A DNA stretch of 5,354 bases from Desulfobacter sp. (GTDB taxonomy: Bacteria; Desulfobacterota; Desulfobacteria; Desulfobacterales; Desulfobacteraceae), in contig JAQYWJ010000156.1 of the NCBI GenBank assembly GCA_030145005.1, positions 1 to 5,354 on the forward strand. The letters run 5' to 3'. The notes under the pieces are model-generated. The model was given only the letters and a program-made list of their open reading frames with translations, did not search any database and had not been told where the DNA came from. Of this stretch, positions 1 through 5,354 are shown in pieces; the first letter of the stretch is position 1, and each line of letters starts with the position of its first letter. A program made the translations under genes and the position numbers.

Positions 1-1622
1 GCGCTCTGCCGGGCAATGGTTTTTACCGTAAGAAACCGGGTACAGTTTTCCCCTGCCGGGAATCTGGTAAAAGCCAGGTGGTTGACATTGTTGTGTTCTG
101 CCGATTTCTTGTAATTTTCAAACTCTTCCATATTGTAGATCCGCCCGGGAAGCACCTCCATCTGGGAGGTGGTCCTGGTATCCGTGTCCATGGAAATATA
201 ATATTTATGGTCATCCACACAGATTTCATACCCGTCGTAAAGGGTGTACACATTGCCGAGAAGGGTGATCAGTTTTTCAAAATGGGAGATTTTCTTGGCA
301 TAGCGCTCTCCTTCCTGGTTTTTGCCCACATGCCGGTAATCGGCCATAAAGAGGCAGTGCTCGGGCAACAGCAGCAGTTCATCCTTATTGAACTCCTTGA
401 GGATGTGCTTTTTAATGGCTTTTCTGACCTTTTCCGATTTGGTGGGACGGCCTGAAATCAAAAAATAGATGCCGGACAAATTTTTGTCCTTGCGCCATTT
501 ATTGAGTAAGCTGGCCTGTTTGCCGCATAACAGTTCCAAAAACCGTGAAAAATCCCTCCCGATGAACCGGTCATTGTCCCACCAGGGACCGGTTTCCTCC
601 GGGGAGCGGTTCTGGGCAAAGGTCTCTGCAAAATATTCCCCGGCCTTTCTTTCGGAAAAGGATTCCTTGCGGTTAAGGGCTGTGGTAATGCCAAGGGCCG
701 GGTCCTGGTAGGTATTGGCCAGAAGAACGCTGACATCTGTGGTCAGCCCGCCAATGTCAATATGACACACCACAAACTGAAGATTTTCGGCAGTGGGGTC
801 ACGCTGGGCAGCCTGGGAAAAGATAAAGTCCACTTCCTTTAAATCCGGCAGTCGGTCTTTCTGGCCGGACAGGTCCCAGAAGGGTAACAGCTTGATCAGG
901 TTCAGAAAATAAAGCTCGCACGCCCCGCTCTCATCTGCAGAAATATTGACAAAGGTTTTACGCAAATGCCGCAGGTCACTTGGAAACAGCCATTTCCATT
1001 TCCGGTCCGAGGATAAGTTCATGCACACGGAATAGATATTTTCCCTGTATCCGTTTCTTAAATTTTCAATGAACAGGTCCGGTACCGTAACCCGGATTTC
1101 CGTGATCACCGGAATGGCAGGGCCGTTCCAGGGCCGATCCTTGTTAGGCTCGGTGATGTACTTGAAACTGTGTTCAAGGATTTTTTTGATGTAAAGCTTG
1201 AACTGGGGCACATCGCCCCTGTAGGCGGCAAATTTTGAGGCAAATTCATATTTGGCGCTTTTAACGATCTGGCTTGAGCTGACATGCTCTTCACCCATAT
1301 CGGGCACAAAAGCAAAATCCCGCTCATCACCGGAAGGCGGATTGATAAAGGCCGAAGGGAATCCGCCCTGGACATCGGAGTCACCATGGACCACATACTG
1401 CCATGAGTCGGTGATCTTATCCCGGCCAAAGCTGCAGGGCCAGCACAAAACACTGGTCCGGTAGGACCCGAAATCAATGAAAAGAATATATTCCTCGTGG
1501 TTTTGGATGTCCCTTGGGGTGCGGCCGGCGATGGTTTCATAGTAAAGTTTGCCGTCATCCTCCAGCTCCATCTGGAACTGATCCACTTCCTTTTTCTTGC
1601 GTTTGAACAGGTTAAACCACAT
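1..1622 (-). CDS. SrfB-like actin/Hsp70-fold ATPase, N-terminal 540 residues (partial, runs off left edge)
   Basis: The frame is open from ATG at 1622 to the window edge without a stop, giving 540 residues and no C-terminus. The actin/Hsp70 ATPase core is visible in order: phosphate-1 loop D50-F-G-S-Y-R-T-S57 after a hydrophobic strand (ILFI), a connect-1-like segment D230-E-S-G-A-C-E-L-Y238, phosphate-2 loop D289-I-G-G-L-T-T-D296 after strand FVVCHI, and adenosine loop I-S390-G391-R-P-T-K395. A basic, charged extension of about 45 residues (F-K-R-K-K-K near the start) precedes the core. No signal peptide or membrane segment is seen, so a cytoplasmic location is inferred. The GRP[ST] adenosine loop and the large size suggest the SrfB virulence-protein family, whose members are about 1000 residues as I recall, so roughly half is probably present. 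Leu at the third Gly of phosphate-2 is atypical. The start overlaps the upstream gene by 11 bases and has its own ribosome binding site. The ATPase fold is confident; the SrfB assignment is likely but less certain. A generic Hsp70-like or MreB/FtsA-type relative is the alternative. Confidence 0.85.
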   Translation of the reverse strand, partial: MWFNLFKRKKKEVDQFQMELEDDGKLYYETIAGRTPRDIQNHEEYILFIDFGSYRTSVLCWPCSFGRDKITDSWQYVVHGDSDVQGGFPSAFINPPSGDERDFAFVPDMGEEHVSSSQIVKSAKYEFASKFAAYRGDVPQFKLYIKKILEHSFKYITEPNKDRPWNGPAIPVITEIRVTVPDLFIENLRNGYRENIYSVCMNLSSDRKWKWLFPSDLRHLRKTFVNISADESGACELYFLNLIKLLPFWDLSGQKDRLPDLKEVDFIFSQAAQRDPTAENLQFVVCHIDIGGLTTDVSVLLANTYQDPALGITTALNRKESFSERKAGEYFAETFAQNRSPEETGPWWDNDRFIGRDFSRFLELLCGKQASLLNKWRKDKNLSGIYFLISGRPTKSEKVRKAIKKHILKEFNKDELLLLPEHCLFMADYRHVGKNQEGERYAKKISHFEKLITLLGNVYTLYDGYEICVDDHKYYISMDTDTRTTSQMEVLPGRIYNMEEFENYKKSAEHNNVNHLAFTRFPAGENCTRFLTVKTIARQS

Positions 1623-3117
1623 CTTGGGCATCCTCTTTAATACGTCTTTCAACAAGGGTGAAATCACCGCGCACCAGCATGTTGGGAACGTAAAATTCCG
1701 CCATATTCATGATGATGTGGGGCAAATCCTTTTCCGCTGCACTTAAAAAACCTTTGTTTTCCGGATCCAGGCGCTGACACATGTTTTCCCACAGGACATC
1801 GGAAATGGCCTGGCTTTTGGGGGTGTCGGCCAGAAACTGGTCCAGGTACTGGGTGAATATGGCGTTCCAGAACGCTTTGTGGTCCTGAATCAACCCTTCT
1901 TCGTTGTATTTGATCTCCCGGTCAAAAAAGTGCCGCAGGCTTTGGTAGGTATCGTTGAGAATGGCTTTGCGCATGCGCTCCTTGACTTCGGCCACCTCAT
2001 CATAGCTTTCAATTTCATAGAGCAGGTCAACGGCCTGAGTGTACACCTTTTCAGCCTTCTTGATCCAGGGCATCAGAAACATATTGTCAAGGGCGTCTCT
2101 GATATTGGAGGTGGTGCAGATGTCGCCGAGCATCTCCCTGGACCAGGCAATACCGCCGTCCTTTTTGATCTCGTCTTTGATTTCACGCAAGCTTTTGTAC
2201 CGGGACAGATTGCGTATCCAGGTATCCACGTGGGGGCCGGGGGATATAAAGTTCACCGGGTATTCGCTGTTGCAGGGATTGGTCAGCTGTACCACGACGT
2301 CAAAGGCTTTATAGCTTTTGAAATCGCTTTCAAGATCCTGCTCCACATTGGTGTTGCCGCAATAGCTTGCCACGGCACTGTCCCCCTGCAGGGACAGAAT
2401 CAACGGCAGTTTCTGATACGCGTGGGTGGTTTCCAGCACCGTGCGGTATTTTTTAAGAATGGCATCTAAGGGGTGGCCCGGGGGGATGGCGATTTTGTGC
2501 TGGAAACAGGTCACAAGAATGCCCGGATAGCGCTCAAGGCAGTCCAGCATATTAGCCTGGAACTTTTCATGGCGCTCCTTCTGGAATTCAACGGCGTCCG
2601 CACCCTCTTTGATGCCCGGATATTCAATGGCCGGTAATGTCATGGGGGTCTGGTCTTCAGGCACGGCCACCCGGATGAGATAATCATCCGGGTCTGCCCC
2701 GGAAGAAAGATCATACAGCCGGTTGAATTGTTCTTTGGTCAACCCGTCCCGGATTACATTACCCGTGGAAATGCTGATCTGGCTGACCACCACCTCGTCG
2801 GTCCAGGATACCGGTTCCACAAGGCAGGGAACCGCCGTATTCTCCGAGGTGTTGCGCTGCTTGACCGCAAACAGCCCACGAAGCGCGTCATTGTCAAACA
2901 GGTCCAGAAGATAGCTGGTCTTAAAGGATTTATCCGTGCCCGTAATATGGATATATACGGGCATATCCGTGTCCGGTGCCGTTTTCAGGCATAGTTGGCA
3001 GCGTTCAATAACCTTGTCCACCCGGTATGCCTGCCGGGCCGGCATGCCGGCAAGCTGCTGAACAACCTCCTTGATGCCGTTCTGAATTTTCAAAAGCCGG
3101 TCTGTGTTGTCAAACAT
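1612..3117 (-). CDS. Degenerate P-loop/dynamin-like NTPase, possible SrfC-like protein
   Basis: This is a complete 501-residue protein with no signal peptide or membrane segment, so probably cytoplasmic. After an amphipathic N-terminal helix (1-45) a strand PVYIHIT leads into a Walker A-like loop, G60-T-D-K-S-F65-K66-T67-S68. The catalytic Lys and Thr are kept, but Phe stands where the last Gly of GxxxxGK[ST] belongs. Possible downstream GTPase elements are T94 in NTAVP (switch I/G2-like), E165-Y-P-G168 (a DxPG/G3-like motif with Glu for Asp, before a mobile-looking charged stretch) and L243-Q-G-D246 after strand LPLILS (a weak G4-like match). The region after about 300 is mostly helical and charged, as in the stalk of dynamin-like proteins. 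D451 to E462 resembles a degenerate EF-hand loop. Its position between a membrane protein and a SrfB-like ATPase suggests the role of SrfC, whose family is predicted to be GTPase-like, but at 501 residues it is shorter than the roughly 700 I recall for SrfC. That the gene is real is confident; the family is inferred from motifs and context. It may bind nucleotide poorly or not at all. Confidence 0.6.
   Translation of the reverse strand: MFDNTDRLLKIQNGIKEVVQQLAGMPARQAYRVDKVIERCQLCLKTAPDTDMPVYIHITGTDKSFKTSYLLDLFDNDALRGLFAVKQRNTSENTAVPCLVEPVSWTDEVVVSQISISTGNVIRDGLTKEQFNRLYDLSSGADPDDYLIRVAVPEDQTPMTLPAIEYPGIKEGADAVEFQKERHEKFQANMLDCLERYPGILVTCFQHKIAIPPGHPLDAILKKYRTVLETTHAYQKLPLILSLQGDSAVASYCGNTNVEQDLESDFKSYKAFDVVVQLTNPCNSEYPVNFISPGPHVDTWIRNLSRYKSLREIKDEIKKDGGIAWSREMLGDICTTSNIRDALDNMFLMPWIKKAEKVYTQAVDLLYEIESYDEVAEVKERMRKAILNDTYQSLRHFFDREIKYNEEGLIQDHKAFWNAIFTQYLDQFLADTPKSQAISDVLWENMCQRLDPENKGFLSAAEKDLPHIIMNMAEFYVPNMLVRGDFTLVERRIKEDAQDVV
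1631..1637 (-). promoter_or_regulatory. Ribosome binding site of the SrfB-like gene
   Basis: The minus strand reads AAGAGGA, then 8 bases, then ATG at 1622. The site lies within the last codons of the upstream gene, whose stop TAA (1614-1612) falls 8 bases after the new start. This supports ATG 1622 as the start and suggests translational coupling. Confidence 0.7.
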
Positions 3118-3130
3118 ATGGTTAAATAAA

Positions 3131-3137
3131 ACTCCTT
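3131..3137 (-). promoter_or_regulatory. Ribosome binding site of the NTPase-like gene
   Basis: The minus strand reads AAGGAGT, followed by 13 bases before ATG at 3117. The spacing is longer than ideal, but no ATG, GTG or TTG lies in frame between the site and 3117, and an in-frame stop (TGA) lies a little further upstream, so 3117 is the best start. The 48-base gap between genes shows no hairpin or T-run, so read-through from gene 1 is expected. Confidence 0.6.
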
Positions 3138-3165
3138 GATGCTGATGTCGTCAAAACATTGATTC

Positions 3166-5043
3166 CTATGGAATTTTTACAATCTGATAATTTCCGTCAT
3201 TGGCCTTGACGATTTTAAGCTCGGTGTCGTCGGCCCTAATGGTCATATCCGTGATATCATGACGGAAACACAGGGTAATGCTATCCCTGGATACCATAAA
3301 AGTAAAGGGGTTGAACAGGTTGACACTGGCCTTCTCAAAGGTGGTGGAGGTGCCGTCCCTAAACGTTGCCTTAAAACTGTCCAAGGGCTCAAACAAGCGG
3401 ATGATATTGGTGGTGCCGGGCGTGATGGTCACGGACTGAACCGAAAAACTGTCGTCCTTGGAGAGCTGGATCAGTGTTGTGTTGAACTGGATGGGGTCCC
3501 GCTTTAAGGACACACTTGCCTCCTGTTCAAAGGATGATTTGGTAATCAAATTGGACAGCACCAGGCTTGTGATGGGATCATTGGTCTGGATACCGTATTT
3601 CCCCTTTGCATCCCCCATGAGCAGTTCCCGGTGGACACTGACCTTGATCCGATCCTGGGACAACTTGGAAAGGCCCAGGGTCTTGATCCGCTCTTTAATG
3701 ATGCGAAGCTGGTTGGTCTGGCCGGTCTCCGTACTGAAATAGGTCAGGGTCTTGTCCGATAGTTTCAGTCCCCCTGCCTGGTTGTCATCAAACGCATACC
3801 AGGCCATGTCCGAAGGCAGTCCCTTGCCTTCCAGCACCAGGTGTCCGATGCGTTTGGGCACCAGGGTGGCGCTGCCCTGGTGAAAGAAGGCTGCAAAATC
3901 AAGATTGCCGGAACTGTTGTTCCGGGTGAGCAGGTACCAGGATTTCCCGTTAAATTTTGTGTCAATGCGAAGGGGGGTAAAGGTGTATACATTCTCCAGA
4001 AAGCCCTTCATCTTGTAACTGATGCGGTCACTGGCCATGAGTTCTGAAAAGGCATTTTCATCCCGGATTTTTTTAAAATCCCGGTAGGAGATCATGTTCT
4101 GCTTCATATAATTGGAGATTTCAGTGTGCCTGATGTTTAAGTCCCCAACCTTGAAATAGAAAATATTGGAGGCATACCCGGACTGCATGGTTGAATAAAT
4201 CCGTGCCAGGCGTATGAATTGCGTGCCTGCCAAAATCGCCCTGCGGGAGCTGATCAATTCCTCAACCTGACTGTTATAGTTGAAATATACAAACAGGATA
4301 AGCCTGTTGCCCCGGTTCATGTCCTTCTCACTTTCCTGACGGTAATCGCGCAGGGTCATAGTATGAAGCATGGACGAGACATATTCGGTTTTTAAAAGCT
4401 TTTTAGCCACATCTTTCTGTTCCGGCTCTCCCTCATATAGCCAGGCATGTAAATCGGGAAATACGGATTTATAAAATTGCATTTCAGGGCCGGAATCCTG
4501 GCCAATGCTGCTGATAAAGGGAATATCTTTTAACAGGTTGCCATATTTGAATCCGGCCAGAACGGTCAGGGAAATAAGCAGAAGAGCGGCAATCCAGGGA
4601 AACCAGCGCCGTTTCATTTTGCTGATCCCTTTTTGCTTCTGAAGTGTCGAAAGCAGGGCTGTTACGCGTTCCTTACCTATATAGGTGTCATCATGCACCA
4701 CGTTGCCCCCATAAGCAACAAGGCTTTTCTTTTTATCCGTAGACCGGAAAAAGGCCCAGGCATACCCGATATTATCGCCTCTGGCAAGACGGACCGTCAG
4801 ATAATCCACCAGGGCTTTGCGTTCGGCTCCGCTGAGTTTATTAAAGGATACAGGTTCCATGTCCGGGTCAAGCTCAATCTTCCCATTCACGGGAATAATC
4901 CGGATTTCCATCTGGGGGCCGATACTCTGGTAGCGTCGGACGTCCTGGAAAAAAGTGCATTCTGAAGGGATTTGTGCCTCGTATATCAATGGACTGTCAC
5001 TGATCTTTTTAAGCGTCAGTTCAAACTCATTTAAACGTGCCAT
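3166..5043 (-). CDS. Single-pass inner-membrane protein with large C-terminal extracytoplasmic domain, unknown family
   Basis: This is a complete 625-residue protein that I do not recognise. Residues 1-140 form a soluble, mixed alpha/beta N-terminal domain. A basic cluster K142-M-K-R-R146 is followed by one hydrophobic span, W147 to about F165 (PWIAALLLISLTVLAG core). With the positive-inside rule this predicts a cytoplasmic N-terminus and about 460 residues outside the cytoplasm. Residues 185-350 look helical and charged. From about 355 to the end the sequence is rich in alternating strand-like segments, consistent with one or more beta-rich domains. Only two Cys are present (C29, C592), so disulfides are unlikely. 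It is the first gene of the operon, 48 bases upstream of the NTPase-like gene and preceded by a strong ribosome binding site. By position it could be the membrane anchor or receptor of the complex, occupying the place of SrfA in SrfABC loci, but I see no direct sequence similarity that proves this. No enzymatic motif was found. Confidence 0.8.
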   Translation of the reverse strand: MARLNEFELTLKKISDSPLIYEAQIPSECTFFQDVRRYQSIGPQMEIRIIPVNGKIELDPDMEPVSFNKLSGAERKALVDYLTVRLARGDNIGYAWAFFRSTDKKKSLVAYGGNVVHDDTYIGKERVTALLSTLQKQKGISKMKRRWFPWIAALLLISLTVLAGFKYGNLLKDIPFISSIGQDSGPEMQFYKSVFPDLHAWLYEGEPEQKDVAKKLLKTEYVSSMLHTMTLRDYRQESEKDMNRGNRLILFVYFNYNSQVEELISSRRAILAGTQFIRLARIYSTMQSGYASNIFYFKVGDLNIRHTEISNYMKQNMISYRDFKKIRDENAFSELMASDRISYKMKGFLENVYTFTPLRIDTKFNGKSWYLLTRNNSSGNLDFAAFFHQGSATLVPKRIGHLVLEGKGLPSDMAWYAFDDNQAGGLKLSDKTLTYFSTETGQTNQLRIIKERIKTLGLSKLSQDRIKVSVHRELLMGDAKGKYGIQTNDPITSLVLSNLITKSSFEQEASVSLKRDPIQFNTTLIQLSKDDSFSVQSVTITPGTTNIIRLFEPLDSFKATFRDGTSTTFEKASVNLFNPFTFMVSRDSITLCFRHDITDMTIRADDTELKIVKANDGNYQIVKIP

Positions 5044-5053
5044 ATGGGGTAAT

Positions 5054-5060
5054 TCTCCTT
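5054..5060 (-). promoter_or_regulatory. Ribosome binding site of the membrane-protein gene
   Basis: The minus strand reads AAGGAGA with 10 bases to ATG at 5043. It is a near-perfect anti-16S match and supports this start for the first gene of the operon. Confidence 0.75.
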
Positions 5061-5089
5061 AAGCAATAACCATATTCATTTTGCCGTAT

Positions 5090-5118
5090 CTTTTATCATT
5101 ACCATCCTGATAAAGCAA
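5090..5118 (-). promoter_or_regulatory. Candidate sigma-70 promoter for the operon (extended -10)
   Basis: On the minus strand, TTGCTT (5118-5113, 3 of 6 to the -35 consensus) is separated by 17 bases from TAAAAG (5095-5090, 4 of 6 to the -10 consensus). The spacer ends in TGA, which makes an extended -10 (TGnTAAAAG). Transcription would begin near 5083, leaving a leader of about 40 bases before gene 1 that includes its ribosome binding site. It is the best placed candidate in an AT-rich stretch, where chance matches are common. A perfect TTGACA lies further up (5233-5228) but has no acceptable -10 at 15 to 18 bases. Confidence 0.35.
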
Positions 5119-5127
5119 AAAAACATA

Positions 5128-5139
5128 TCACATAAGTGA
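5128..5139. promoter_or_regulatory. Short dyad upstream of the candidate -35, possible operator
   Basis: TCAC-ATAA-GTGA is a perfect 4-bp inverted repeat with a 4-base centre, located about 10 bases upstream of the candidate -35 box, near -50 relative to the inferred start. A further dyad, ACTGA(N10)TCAGT at 5139-5158, abuts it. Position suits an activator site, but arms this short occur by chance and no regulator can be named. Confidence 0.15.
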
Positions 5140-5354
5140 CTGAAAAAACAGAGTCAGTAAAAGGAAAAAATGATTTTCCCCAAAGCGTGCTGCCCTGTAT
5201 GGCTGCTGTTGATTCCGACATATTCATTGTCAAAACCGTTGATTTTTCAATTCCAAAGGCGCATAACCTTTTGCGGAGCATGTTCACCCCAATGAAATTT
5301 AGGAACGGGTCTTAAATAACTTGCCCATTTTGCTATACCCGGGACGCCTGCGCT

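Larger units (their letters stand above)
5044..5354. other. Upstream intergenic region, no convincing complete gene
   Basis: These 311 bases are more AT-rich than the operon. The part near 5044-5140 holds the ribosome binding site, candidate promoter and dyad. A weak hairpin, GGAAAA(N5)TTTTCC, lies at 5163-5179. At the right edge two minus-strand frames are open from the boundary: one of 17 codons ending in TAA at 5299 (reading ...GKLFKTRS, basic) and one of 35 codons ending in TGA at 5247. Either could be the tail of an upstream gene outside the window, but neither can be shown to be coding. A GTG-started 62-codon frame (5287-5099) ends in a hydrophobic stretch but lacks a good ribosome binding site. 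No terminator with a GC-rich stem and T-run was found. Confidence 0.5.

Noticed and set aside
78..455. Plus-strand open frame of 125 codons, partly hydrophobic
   Set aside because: It is antisense and codon-aligned to the SrfB-like gene, whose adenosine loop lies in the same bases; low stop density in the complement explains it.
1106..1558. Minus-strand 150-codon frame (also 458-736)
   Set aside because: Both overlap the SrfB-like gene in another frame. That gene has clear ATPase motifs, while these give low-complexity Pro/Ser-rich translations without motifs.
1879..2469. Plus-strand open frame of 196 codons
   Set aside because: It is antisense to the complete NTPase-like gene, has no recognisable domain and is best explained as a shadow of that gene.
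5163..5179. GGAAAA(N5)TTTTCC inverted repeat considered as a terminator
   Set aside because: The stem is only 6 bp and AT-rich, so it is too weak for an intrinsic terminator.
5228..5233. Perfect TTGACA -35 hexamer on the minus strand
   Set aside because: No TATAAT-like hexamer is present at 15 to 18 bases downstream.
5099..5287. Minus-strand 62-codon frame with hydrophobic C-terminus upstream of the operon
   Set aside because: It uses a GTG start without a good ribosome binding site, covers the likely promoter and has a coding-unlike composition. A small membrane peptide cannot be excluded.
5247..5354. Minus-strand open frames entering from the right edge, considered as the tail of an upstream gene or mobile element
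   Set aside because: They are only 17 and 35 codons long with no recognisable motif, and no terminal inverted repeat or target duplication is visible within the window.

Overview
The window carries one operon transcribed entirely on the minus strand, plus its upstream region. In transcription order, right to left, the genes are a 625-residue membrane-anchored protein of unknown family (5043 to 3166), a 501-residue protein resembling a degenerate P-loop/dynamin-type GTPase (3117 to 1612), and the first 540 residues of a large actin/Hsp70-fold ATPase (1622 to the left edge, where it is cut). The last gene is the best anchored call. It shows a phosphate-1 loop, a connect-1-like segment, a phosphate-2 loop and an adenosine loop in the right order and at plausible distances, and its adenosine loop (SGRPTK) is of the kind I associate with SrfB-family virulence proteins.

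The genes form one tight unit. A 48-base gap separates genes 1 and 2, and genes 2 and 3 overlap by 11 bases, with a good ribosome binding site for gene 3 inside the end of gene 2. I see no terminator between them. The 311 bases upstream of gene 1 (5044-5354) are AT-rich and hold no convincing complete gene. They do hold a plausible extended -10 promoter close to gene 1 and a short dyad just upstream of it.

My working interpretation is a divergent relative of the SrfABC-type three-gene loci: a membrane protein, a dynamin-like NTPase and an actin/Hsp70-like ATPase, probably acting together at the inner membrane. Two nucleotide-binding loops depart from consensus: Phe replaces the last Gly of the Walker A-like loop in gene 2, and Leu replaces the third Gly of the phosphate-2 loop in gene 3. 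This raises the question of which subunit actually hydrolyses nucleotide. No function for this set can be read from the sequence alone.

The host looks like a Gram-negative bacterium with moderate GC content and strong AAGGAG-type ribosome binding sites. A Desulfobacterota (sulfate-reducer) origin would fit the general composition, but that is an impression and not evidence. No RNA gene, CRISPR array, insertion sequence or long repeat was seen.
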